Origin: Nemertoderma westbladi
Lineage: Eukaryota > Xenacoelomorpha > Nemertodermatida > Nemertodermatidae
DNA length: 43,798 nt
Direction of reading: 5' to 3'
Assembly (NCBI GenBank): GCA_032718475.1
Contig: JAUCBJ010006367.1
Coordinates: 1 to 43,798, forward strand
Shown here: piece after piece, positions 30,811-39,746 of the stretch
Numbering within the stretch: position 1 is the stretch's first letter
How the letters are laid out: each line of letters begins with the position of its first letter
Program-made: the position numbers and the translations under genes
Notes under the pieces: generated by a model
What the model saw: only the letters and a program-made list of their open reading frames with translations
Told to the model about the DNA's origin: nothing
Databases searched by the model: none

Positions 30811-30900
30811 CTAATAGAGATTAGTTTTCTTCATTATTCTAAGAAATTCTGCCTCGTTAATCTCACCATCACCATCACGGTCTGCTTCATCGATCATCTC
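30811..30900 (-). CDS. CETN: Centrin, last exon
   Basis: Thirty codons on the minus strand from acceptor AACGTTTAG: EMIDEADRDGDGEINEAEFL then RIMKKTNLY and stop. This is the fourth EF-hand (calcium ligands D-x-D-x-D in DRDGDGEINEAEF) and the KKTxLY tail typical of the centrin-1/2 group of centriole and basal-body calcium-binding proteins. It joins in phase 0 to the exon at 35796-35933. Together the three exons seen give 118 residues, the C-terminal two-thirds of a roughly 170-residue protein. Confidence 0.93.
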   Translation of the reverse strand, partial: EMIDEADRDGDGEINEAEFLRIMKKTNLY

Positions 30901-30939
30901 CTAAACGTTCATAAAAAAATTAAGCACATTATTTTAAGG

Positions 30940-30958
30940 GGGGAGGGGGGGGGGGGGG
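30940..30958 (+). repeat. G-rich tract beside TTAA
   Basis: A run of G with one A, directly after TTTTAA, in a centrin intron. It resembles the G-rich tip and TTAA junction of the element at 33027-33765, so it may be a solitary end of that family. Confidence 0.6.
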
Positions 30959-31144
30959 GTTTCGCTATTTTATGAACACAGTCAATGAAAACCTATGGTA
31001 ACAGGGCAAGGCTTTGTCCAAATTGACTAATTTTTGGTATATGGATCAATCGATTACTGTGGGTGGTTTAAAAAAAGTTCATATAGTTATAATAATTTAG
31101 TGCTATTTAGTAGCCTAAAATTATTACTATTAGTTATAACATTA

Positions 31145-31172
31145 TTACGTTATGACGTTAGTCATAACGTAA
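31145..31172. repeat. Perfect palindrome, 12-bp arms with 4-nt loop
   Basis: TTACGTTATGAC, loop GTTA, GTCATAACGTAA. It includes TGACGT, a CRE-like word. Lies just left of the inverted-repeat element that starts at 31189. Confidence 0.85.
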
Positions 31173-31188
31173 ATTAAACAGTCATACA

Positions 31189-31640
31189 ATTGGCTCATTC
31201 CAAAGTAAAATACGGGATTTTCGTACACAATTTTGAACTGTGATTGCCTATGTACAATGTTATCCACAGCACATATGTGAACAAAATTGTGCCTGGATTG
31301 AATTTTCGAATATCAGCTTTGATTTCGCTAAGATTATGGTGGGAGTCACTTTTGAGAAAACACCAGCTTGTCCAATTAAGGTAAAGTACGAATTCGTACG
31401 AAATGGTTTTTTTTATTTTATGATTTCAATTCTAAAATTTAGCGAATTATGCGCAGGTACGGTGATGAGTTGATGTTTGGGATAAAGCTGTATTATTAAG
31501 CTTAAAAAAATATATAAATATCAGACGAATTGCTGCATTGCTAATTTTTTACAGTGTGGTGTGTGTGGTTAAAGTATGGGACATTGCTAGGTAAAGTACG
31601 GGACCTTAACGAATTGTATGGTCAAAATGGTCTCTTACAC
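31189..31640 (+). mobile_element. Left-end fragment of the TTGGCTCATTCC element (copy F1)
   Basis: About 445 bp shared with 32027-32490, from GGCTCATTCCAAAGTAAA through CAGCTTTGATTTCG, TGTCCAATTAAGGTAAAGTA and GGTCAAAATGGTCTCTTACA. After 31640 the two copies part. Contains four or more TAAAGTAYGGGAC-type words. Confidence 0.85.
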
Positions 31641-32026
31641 TGTTGGGGGTGCCCCCGGGGCAAATACCACGTCCTGGTTTGCATTCTACAGGGTGGATGT
31701 GGATGTCACAGTAGAGTTAGATTTGGATACCATCACCCATCTAGTCCTATTATACTCCGATGCACATGACCCACCATGGGCTATGCAGCTCTTCTATTCG
31801 GCCATGCACTGCATCCTTAACTGCAGGTTCATATCGAAGTGGCGTGAACTCTGAAGATAAATGTGAGCCCTTTACTCCTTCTCATCTAGGGCCTACCTGG
31901 TCGGGCACGCAATATACCCATGCTTCCGAGTATATGGGTCCTTAACCCGGCCATAACGGATAAGGTGTCCCACTTATAAGCCAAGATGATGATGCCCTCT
32001 GTAAGAAGAGGGTCTACACAGCTGCA
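31641..32026 (+). other. Unidentified segment between two element copies
   Basis: Less AT-rich than its surroundings. One frame (to 31854) reads VGGAPGANTTSWFAFYRVDV then VTVELDLDTITHLVLLYSDA and HDPPWAMQLF. This is protein-like but not recognised, with no start or splice support. It could be a captured gene fragment or part of another mobile element. Confidence 0.25.
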
Positions 32027-33026
32027 GGCTCATTCCAAAGTAAAGTACGGGACATTCGTACACAATTTTGAAATTTGATTGCCTGTACAATGTTATCCAC
32101 AGCACATATGTGCACAAAATTGTGCTTGGATTAAACTTTCGAATATCAGCTTTGATTTCGCGAAGCTTATGGCGGGACTTAGTCACTTGAGAAAACGCCA
32201 GCTTGTCCAATTAAGGTAAAGTACGGATTCGTACGAAATGGTTTTTTTTATTTTATGATTTCAATTCTAAAATTTAGCGAATTGTGCGCAGGTACGGTGT
32301 TGAGTTGATGTTTAGGATAAAGCTGTATTATTAAGCTTAAATAAAAATATAAATATAAGACGAATTGCTGCATTACTAATTTTTTACAGTGTGGTTTCTG
32401 TGGTAAAGTATGGGACATTGCTAAGGGACATCGTTGCTATCGTACGGGACCTGTACGAATTTTATGGTCAAAATTGTCTCTTACACTTAACCTAACAGTA
32501 ATTTCTGGATAATTAGTGATAATGAAGTGCAACTACGTATTTCCAACCAAGATATGGATGCAAAATGTGGGGCGACCCACAAATTGACCAGAAGTCTTAG
32601 CATATGGGTCCCCTTGAGGAGTTCTATGTTATCTGTCATCTGTCTAATTTTTGATCGCTAATTCTGTATAACTCGGTCATTTATATATGAAATTAAACCA
32701 AACCTGGTACGTATGAAGTCTGTCAAAAGTTTGGAAAGAATCTGAGGTTTAAGGAATCAAAGGTCACATATCAGACAGTCTGTCTGTTGGTACTGATAGT
32801 TTGAAAAAAAATTTTGATAAAAACCGAAATAAGTCCACCAATCTTTGATGAAATATAACCAAACTTGGTACATGTATTCTGTGAAAAGTTTAGAAATTCT
32901 TTCCATTTTTCTGAAAATGTATCAATTACTGTACTAACCGATCTTCTTATCTGCTAAAAAACTAAATTTTTTGAAATTTGTTGTAAAGTACGGGACTTTA
33001 CATGCATAAACTCAAAGATTAGTTAA

Positions 33027-33765
33027 GGGGGGGGGGGTACACCATTTTGGTCCAAAATATGTCGAAATTTTTTTTATGGTCTATTATAATGCACCATTGA
33101 ATGGTGTTTCCAAATCTGAAAACCGCTATTTAATAGCCCTTTTAGTTTTCAAGTTATGTAAATTTCCATTTAGGGAATCCTATTGAAATTACTATTACTA
33201 CAGTATGTATAATGAAAGGTTGATTATCTCCAAATATTTTTTTTATGAAATTGTCAACTTCAAAACCCTACTACTTCTACAATTTTTGAGTAATTAGTCT
33301 GAAACTTCCTGTGGGTGTCTAGATAGCCACCCTGCATAAAAGTATCAGGCAACTTTTCGGAATTTTTTGTTAATAAAATTTAATACTATTTATAAAATAC
33401 CTAAAAATTAGCATAAATTTGCAGCGCCACCTAGCGGTGCAGAATTATTTTAACAAAATTTCGCCTGATAGTTATGTTGCGCCATCTTTGATCTATCATA
33501 TAAAAAAACTTTCATGTGATTAGAATCAAAACTGTAAAAGCCTTAGGGTTTTAAGCGCAACCAAGTTTTTTTTGTTGTTAACTAGTATTAACTAATATTA
33601 AATAGCGGAAAATTTTTTTTTCTGACCTGTCATGTAGAATAGCATCTTAGGCACCTAAATGCCAAATTTTAGCCAAAACCAAACAATTTTGAAACGCTGA
33701 GAGTGATAAATCGAAGAGTTGTCCGAAAATGGTGTACCCCCCCCCCCCCCCCCCCCCCCCCCCCC
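33027..33765. mobile_element. TTAA-flanked element with G/C-run tips (element E)
   Basis: Begins GGGGGGGGGGG-TACACCATTTT and ends AAAATGGTGTA followed by a 29-C run, flanked by TTAA on both sides (33023-33026, 33766-33769). TTAA duplication is the piggyBac-type signature. The flank, CAAAGATTAG-TTAA-CTGAGGAATGATTC, matches uninterrupted paralogous copies (CAAAGATTTCTTGACCGAGG near 34120 and 34470), showing the empty site. No coding frame. Internal GCGCCACCTAGCGGTGC at about 33424. Confidence 0.85.
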
Positions 33766-33905
33766 TTAACTGAGGAATGATTCTTAGTTCAAATGCATAC
33801 TTCTATGCTTCCCCCTACTATCACCCTAAAGCATTATAACACTCCTGCCCTCCAGGTTTCATATATTACATTAATACAGTGCACTAATGTAATCGCCATT
33901 ATAAT

Positions 33906-34800
33906 GGTAAAGTATGGGACAATTTTCAATTGGTCGTCATAATGTTTCTGAGGGAGTAGATTATGAAACTACAGGTAATTGTTTCTTAAGATGACGCAAC
34001 ACAAACGTGCTTTGCATTCCACTGGGTGATTGGGCTTAGTTAGACTACTTCTCTGTGTATAAATTAAAAATTTCACTATTTTTTGGTAAAGTATGGGACT
34101 TTACATGCATAAACCCAAAGATTTCTTGACCGAGGAATGATTCTCAGTTCAAATATAGACTCATATTCTTACGGCCTACTATGACCTTAGAGTATTATAA
34201 CACTCCTGGCTTCACATATTACATTAATACAGTGCACTAATATAATCGCCATTTTAATGGTAAAGTATCGGACAATTTTCAATTGGTCGTCATAATGTTT
34301 CTGAGGGAGTAGATTATGAAACTACAGGTAATTGTTTCTTAAGATGACGCAACACAAACGTGCTTTGCATTCCACTGGGTGATTGGGCTTAGTTAGACTA
34401 CTTCTCTGTGTATAAATTAAAAATTTCACTATTTTTTGGTAAAGTATGGGACTTTACATGCATAAACCCAAAGATTTCTTGACCGAGGAATGATTCTCAG
34501 TTCAAATATAGACTCATATTCTTACGGCCTACTATGACCTTAGAGTATTATAACACTCCTGGCTTCACATATTACATTAATACAGTGCACTAATATAATC
34601 GCCATTTTAATGGTAAAGTATGGGACAATTTTCAATTGGCCGCCATGATATTTCTGAGGGAGTGAAGATGAAACTATTTGTTTTATACGATGACGCAACA
34701 GAAACGTGCTTTGCATTCCACTGGGTGATTAGGCTGAGTTACATCTCTGTGAATAAACTAAAAATTTCACTATTTCAGGTAAAGTATGGGACATCACAAG
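33906..34800 (+). repeat. 353-bp tandem repeat, 2.5 copies
   Basis: Units start at 33906, 34259 and 34612 with GGTAAAGTATGGGACAATTT. The first two are almost identical; the third diverges (GGCCGCCATGATATTTCTGA) and is partial. Each unit carries two TAAAGTATGGGAC words. Part of element F2. Confidence 0.93.
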
Positions 34801-35158
34801 ATTAACTTTATCGATTTCATTACAGAGGAATGAAACACTGGTGAAATTAAATGAAACCAAAAAAATTCGAAAATGGGTTTGCTTGTGATTTGGTACATGC
34901 TCAGAAATGTTAATTTATTGGTCATAGGAAGTGCCTACAGGAAACGAAACTTTTGCACACTTTTATTCACATTTTGAGCAGAGCAGGTGCATAATTTGTA
35001 ATTCGACTATTTTTGATAAACCACCTGTGTTGATACAATTTTTAGCACTGAATTCATGAAGTACGATAAATTTTGAACTAAAATAAGTATAAATTCAAAG
35101 CTACATCTCATTTTTAGAAATTAGTGGGGAGGTTGACCTTTTCATGGAATGAGCCAAT

Positions 35159-35313
35159 AAAAGTATTGGTCTATTTTTTTGATACTGATTATTTCCAATT
35201 TTATTATCAAATTAATTAATTATTTTCATATTTTTTTTAAAAATTAGCATTTTTCACATTTCGAAGCCAATAAAATTAGTTAGGATCAAAATTTGAAACT
35301 GACCAATACTTTT
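35159..35313. mobile_element. Short MITE-like element
   Basis: AAAAGTATTGGTC and GACCAATACTTTT are exact inverted repeats 155 bp apart end to end, abutting the right tip of F2. Interior AT-rich, no gene. Confidence 0.6.
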
Positions 35314-35795
35314 GAAAACACCAATCTTGTGATTACTACAGTATGTCCAAATTTCATGAAAAAATATTACAAATTGGCAGAAGAGTAGAATTATGTTTTT
35401 TTGGCATGAAAAAATTACATTCTGAGATAATTGACTTTAAAATTTGTTCCTTCCCGCGCAAAAATTGTCTGTTAATATGTGAGAATGTCTGCCAATATTA
35501 TCTAGCTGACTATCCGACTATCTCTGTTTGTCAAATATTAACCATCTTGCTAAAAGTTTACCTATAGGGGTTTTCCTGGTCGGCGAATTCATTTAGAGTG
35601 TCAATTTTAACATTTGATGACTTCCAAAATGTCTGTTTGGTGGTCAGGCTGTCGGTTATATTTTGACGGACAGACTGACGGACAAAGATTAAATCGTAAA
35701 AAAATTTACAAAAAATTATTGAAACGGCGATTTATGGCATAGAGTATTAAAGCTCACTACATATTTGTATTTTTGTCTCCATAAATTATTATTAC

Positions 35796-35933
35796 CTGAA
35801 GTTCTTCGTCTGTCATTGTTTCTCCCAGTTCGTTCGCTACACGTTTCAAATTACTGAATGATATCTTCCCGGTTTTATCGTCGTCGAAAAGACGAAATGC
35901 TTTGAGGATTTCTTCTCCTGTGTCTTTCTCCGT
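35796..35933 (-). CDS. CETN: Centrin, internal exon (third EF-hand)
   Basis: Forty-six codons between acceptor TTTTGCAG (35934-35935) and donor CTTCAG|GTAATA (35795/35794), phase 0 at both ends: [40 protein letters not shown] and TDEELQ. EF-hand loop [25 protein letters not shown] and LKRVA.ELGE..TDEELQ are the hallmark centrin linker and third EF-hand. It joins exactly to EMIDEADRDGDGE of the last exon. Confidence 0.95.
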
Positions 35934-36244
35934 CTGCAAAATATTTATATTATTCTTAATATTGCCAAAAAAACGAAGAATAAATTTGTATTGAAACTAT
36001 ACAAATTCGGCGGACGAGTGTTGTGAATTTCGTTTGTTGCGAATTTTAATGGTTTGGAGAGATTTGGCGGGGAATTCGAATCACAATTTCATTCCCATAT
36101 GTTTTTATTGAGTCTTACTTCCTTACTTGGCATTAATGCAGTAATGTCCTGTCTGTCTGTATCAAACCTGTAAGTTTAGTAGGCCTACAAGTACCTTATA
36201 AGCCAAGCAGTATAATTATATTATATTCCACATCATTAACAAGG

Positions 36245-37546
36245 ATGCGGTGGTTGGCTGCTGTTATCCGGTGCAAACCGCACCGCTTGCCGCGTAACAT
36301 CGAAACTCCCCCGTCTTACATAACGACAATCGTTACCGCAGGAAAAAAACCCGGGAATATTAATTATTTATCGATCCCTCAAAGAAACTACTGCGGTTCA
36401 GTAAACTCCTGTAGGAGGAATATATCCGCGAATTCCAACAGGAATATATTATCGACGCTAATCGGTTTACCGGCACGTCGCAGTATGGTAAGTTCCGTAC
36501 CGGTACGTTGCTTGAGTTCCGGTGATACACTGCGGATTCCGATTGAATCGTTACCGGTTGTTGATTCCAATACCTTCGATGCAATAGCTGATACGGCCTC
36601 CTCTGGAGCAGAAAGTATCACATCCCTAGGTCTCGGTGGTTATTCGCCCAGTGGGTTGGTCCAATCGTTCCTCGAATACATCCATCTAACAACCGGTCTT
36701 GGGTGGTGGGCAACTATCATTGTGTACGCTGTAATGCTCCGTCTTCTATTGGTTCCCATTAATATTCGCACCCAACGTTTCTGTATCGTCTTAAGTAATG
36801 TACAACCGGAAGTCATGCGACTGAATAAACGTATTATGAAGGCCCAACAGGAGGGTAATATGTTAGAATCTTACACAATCCAAAGGCAATTAATACAACT
36901 GCAGCAGAAACACGGTATAAGTCATCATACAATGATGTTGCCACTTTTGATACAGGCACCTCTGTTTCTGTCCACATTCGCCGCTCTCAGAGGAATGTGC
37001 TATCTCCCTGTTCCTTCAATGACCACTGGAGGCGTCGCTTGGTTTGCTAATCTTTGTGTGGCCGACCCTTTCTATTTGTTGCCACTGGCAACGTCTGTCA
37101 CACTATGGATAGTCTTAGAGATGGGTACCGAAATGGCATTAACTCCTACTCAACAACCCAAGTTCATGAAGTACATATTCCGGGCAATGCCAGTTATTGT
37201 TTTTACTTTTATGCACGGCTTTCCTGCTGCAATGTGTCTATATTGGTTTACCAGTAACTTTATTGTTAGTTTACTCGGTGTTGCAATCCGCACCTTCCCT
37301 AAGTTCTTTAACTTGCCGGAGAGAGTGGTTCATCCATCAACTGATCAACCCGATATGTTGAACCCGTGGAATCAAGTGAAGGAGATGTGGGGAGAACAAA
37401 TGAAACGGGTGCAGAAACAGTCAATTGATGATATTATGAAACGCGTTGAGGAACGTAAGGCTGCGATAGCTGCCGACAAAACGCGGGATGTAGAGGGTCA
37501 GACAAGGACACCTCCAAACAGAATTCAGTCGAATAACAAAAAGTAG
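36245..37546 (+). CDS. OXA1L: OXA1-like mitochondrial inner-membrane insertase
   Basis: 433 residues, intronless, full length for the family. OXA1L inserts mitochondrially made and some imported subunits into the inner membrane and binds the mitoribosome with its C-terminal tail. Residues 1 to about 90 are basic and Ser-rich, a mitochondrial presequence (MRWLAAVIRCKPHRLPRN). The YidC/Oxa1 core spans about 135-350: GLGWWATIIVYAVMLRLLLV (first core helix), the coiled hairpin VQPEVMRLNKRIMKAQQEGN, LPLLIQAPLFLSTFAALRGM, then later helices with MPVIVFTFMHGFPAAMCLYW and FTSNFIVSLL. The tail from about 385 is a charged helix (VKEMWGEQMKRVQK...EERKAAIAADK). AATAAA follows at 37589. The gene sits inside a centrin intron on the opposite strand. 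Confidence 0.95.
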   Translation: MRWLAAVIRCKPHRLPRNIETPPSYITTIVTAGKKPGNINYLSIPQRNYCGSVNSCRRNISANSNRNILSTLIGLPARRSMVSSVPVRCLSSGDTLRIPIESLPVVDSNTFDAIADTASSGAESITSLGLGGYSPSGLVQSFLEYIHLTTGLGWWATIIVYAVMLRLLLVPINIRTQRFCIVLSNVQPEVMRLNKRIMKAQQEGNMLESYTIQRQLIQLQQKHGISHHTMMLPLLIQAPLFLSTFAALRGMCYLPVPSMTTGGVAWFANLCVADPFYLLPLATSVTLWIVLEMGTEMALTPTQQPKFMKYIFRAMPVIVFTFMHGFPAAMCLYWFTSNFIVSLLGVAIRTFPKFFNLPERVVHPSTDQPDMLNPWNQVKEMWGEQMKRVQKQSIDDIMKRVEERKAAIAADKTRDVEGQTRTPPNRIQSNNKK

Positions 37547-37588
37547 TTAAAGTGGCGCCGCCACATTATTAGGAAAAACACTGCGTGT

Positions 37589-37594
37589 AATAAA
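37589..37594 (+). promoter_or_regulatory. Poly(A) signal of OXA1L
   Basis: AATAAA 43 nt after the stop codon at 37546. Confidence 0.6.
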
Positions 37595-38009
37595 CTATGC
37601 AAGTAATGAGGTATGGGAACTTAGACGTCAGAATAAATGTCGATTTATCGACTCGCAGTCAAAATATTTAATTTAATTAAACACCCTTTTCTTTGTAAAA
37701 AATAAATAAATTAGGTTTGAGCTGATAATGTAATAGGGATCTACTATTATAGACGTGGATGAAATGTGGACGGACTTCACCCGGGGTAGAACCGGGCCTA
37801 TTCAGTAGCGCTAACCAGTCAGAGACGCCTCGCTGCTCAAATATTACTCCTCTTCAACATCAACAGTCAATCTTAGGTTGCAATTCATATTTTAAAAAAT
37901 CCCCTATCGGTACCGGTATTACAACATTTACATCACTACTACTAGGATCGGTATGCTTCATTACAGCTGCATTATTATATATTACATATATATTAAGAAT
38001 GCTCTTCCT

Positions 38010-38510
38010 GTTTGTCGACAAAATTGCGCCGCCACAACTCCATATCACCCATGACATTTGCGAGATCACCCACATCTTCAAGGACAGTTTCCTTAAGATG
38101 CGTCTCAAGAAAGTGATGGACTGTCTACCATGCTTATTCACTCCATGAGGGCGCCAAATCACAAGATTATGCACTGGGTGGTCCTCACGGCGAAAGCAAT
38201 GTCCTGCAAAGCGGAGGCGGCTTTGTTCTAGTGTCAAGCTTGGTGGAACCAATGAGACACCTCCAATGTTATATAGTCTCTGGTTGGAGATGTGTGCATT
38301 GTACTTGACACAGTGAACCCGACGTAGCATTCTTGTGAATGTGCCATCCAGAGATTTGGTGTCCTCAGCAGTTAGAGCCCAGTATGGACTCCCATAGAGG
38401 AGTACTGGAACTACTGCTGCTCTAAATAATAGGACCTTAAGTTTCCGATTAATTCTCGGTGACTTCCAAATCCTGGAAAGCCTATTCAAGGCTGCCCATG
38501 CCTTTCCCTT
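38010..38510 (-). pseudogene. LINE reverse transcriptase C-terminal fragment
   Basis: Minus-strand frame: KGKAWAALNRLSRIWKSPRI, NRKLKVLLFRAAVVPVLLYG, YWALTAEDTKSLDGTFTRML then RRVHCVKYNAHISNQRLY, followed by LRFAGHCFRREDHPVHNLVI and WRPHGVNKHGRQSITFL. This is the conserved post-RT thumb region of LINE ORF2 (KAW.AL..L..IWKS, LLYGSE.W.LT, RLRF.GH..R). No start or upstream RT core, so a 5'-truncated insertion. It lies in a centrin intron in the same orientation as centrin. Only short lesions are seen, so it may be the youngest LINE piece here. Sequence from 37600 to 38000 shows nothing recognisable. Confidence 0.85.
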
Positions 38511-38935
38511 TTGGTACTATAATTTCAGTTAATAGTTTTTCGTTACCGGTACAGTAATTACAGTTATTCATTCCAGATCTTGGGGTACAATTCTCACCTC
38601 TACCAGGTTAGTTATAGAGTTAAATAAACCACTGAAGGTAAGGTAACTAACTGCCTAATTTGTTACTGTCAAGAAATCGTTGAACTGGGCCATCTCAGCA
38701 TGTAGACGTCTATCCCGTTCTTGAATATCGCGAGACTTCAGTCACTACGAATTCTTAGAAGTTTTAAAAATCTACCTACACAGGTCTGTAGTACGCCAGA
38801 GACAGTGCAGTGCTATGTCACTGCTGATGAAACCAACGCCCAAACATTAGGAATCCCAGTATAATATATCCTAGCGCTAGCATAGTGGCTCATGAGACAT
38901 ATTTCTCATTGGCTCTAATTTTATCCTAAATAAAA

Positions 38936-38970
38936 TCATGACCTACTATATATACAGTAGTAGGTCATGA
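38936..38970. repeat. Perfect 13-bp-arm palindrome
   Basis: TCATGACCTACTA and TAGTAGGTCATGA around an AT-rich loop. Close relative of the palindrome at 4933-4968. Confidence 0.85.
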
Positions 38971-39076
38971 TAAAAATATAATTAATTAAATGGTAACAAA
39001 AATATATACGAAACGTAGTTGTCGTTAATTATTATTTATTATTATTTTATTATTTCATTATTCTAGCCTATTATAC

Positions 39077-39297
39077 AGGCCTATCTGGCTGTCAGGCAAA
39101 TTTCCACCTATTTTTTACGTAGTAACCAATGACGGCGTTAAGTAATGTCCACTAACGGGACATAACGGATAACACCAAATACAATACTAAATGTACAGGC
39201 CAATACAATGTTGTAATGTCCTCAAAAGTTTAAAGTGCTAAATAACAACTCTCTGTTAATACTAACGGCGTTGAGTAATGTTACAATTTTGGAATAA
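39077..39297 (+). mobile_element. MITE family 2, partial copy
   Basis: Matches 19682-19942: GGCCTATCTGGCTGTCAGGC, CAATGACGGCGTTAAG, ACCAAATACAATACTAAATG and the right tip GTAATGTTACAATTTTGGAA. The middle hairpin is shortened relative to the full copy and the left tip is missing. Confidence 0.85.
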
Positions 39298-39344
39298 AAA
39301 CAAATTATATCATTAGCTATCTCTATTTATAATTTCATTTGGGT

Positions 39345-39412
39345 GGGGGGGGGGGGGGGGGGTGGGGTTAATATTTATAAAAAGTGCCCCCCCCCCCCCC
39401 CCCCCCCCCCCC
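39345..39412. repeat. Facing poly(G) and poly(C) tracts
   Basis: A run of 18 G (39345-39362, with GGG-T before and T-GGGG after) and a run of 26 C (39387-39412) face each other over a 24-nt AT-rich spacer, forming a strong foldback. It may be the collapsed ends of a G-tipped element, or may include sequencing or assembly error in homopolymers. Confidence 0.85.
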
Positions 39413-39585
39413 ACTTCATAAATTCCTAGATTCGCCACTGTTTTGAAGTGTCGACACCCTTGACGTGGCTTTTCAAAGTGTAGACATGGGCACAAAATTT
39501 CTTTCGAAATCCACTGAAATGTCATCTACCGTACCTCAATGTGCTCCCAGTCCGGTTAGTACTGTAGAAAGCCTATTATACGAAC

Positions 39586-39714
39586 CATTTTTTGTGTCAT
39601 TAACTCCAAGAAATCACTCAAGTCAATAACTCCTTTGCCTTCTTGGTCGATATCGAATATCATTTTGCGTAGTTCCTCTTTCTTTGGTTCGAATCCGAGA
39701 GCTCGTAAAGCCAC
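39586..39714 (-). CDS. CETN: Centrin, internal exon (second EF-hand)
   Basis: Forty-three codons: [40 protein letters not shown] and QKM, between acceptor ATGTTCCAG (39715-39716) and donor AAAATG|GTTCGT (39585/39584). The [13 protein letters not shown] and DFL..MTQKM blocks are centrin hallmarks; the EF-hand loop is [14 protein letters not shown]. The donor GTTCGT is weak for a 5' splice site, but the join [18 protein letters not shown] is exactly the family order. The exons for the N-terminus and first EF-hand were not found between 39715 and 43798 and probably lie beyond the window or in an unrecognised small exon. Confidence 0.92.
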
Positions 39715-39746
39715 CTGGAACATGTAAATGGGAGAATCAAAGTTAA

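Larger units (their letters stand above)
32027..35155 (+). mobile_element. 3-kb inverted-repeat element rich in TAAAGTAYGGGAC (copy F2)
   Basis: Left tip GGCTCATTCC (32027) and right tip GGAATGAGCC (35146-35155) are exact inverted repeats. Inside, the motif TAAAGTA(T/C)GGGAC recurs about ten times, including near 32041, 32405, 32982, 33908, 34086, 34439, 34614 and 34780. No transposase frame was seen. It carries the TTAA-flanked element E (33027-33765) and a 353-bp tandem array. Lies in a centrin intron. Confidence 0.75.

Noticed and set aside
37759-38148. 129-codon plus-strand frame
   Set aside because: Its right part is antisense to a clear LINE reverse-transcriptase fragment and the remainder has no recognisable character.
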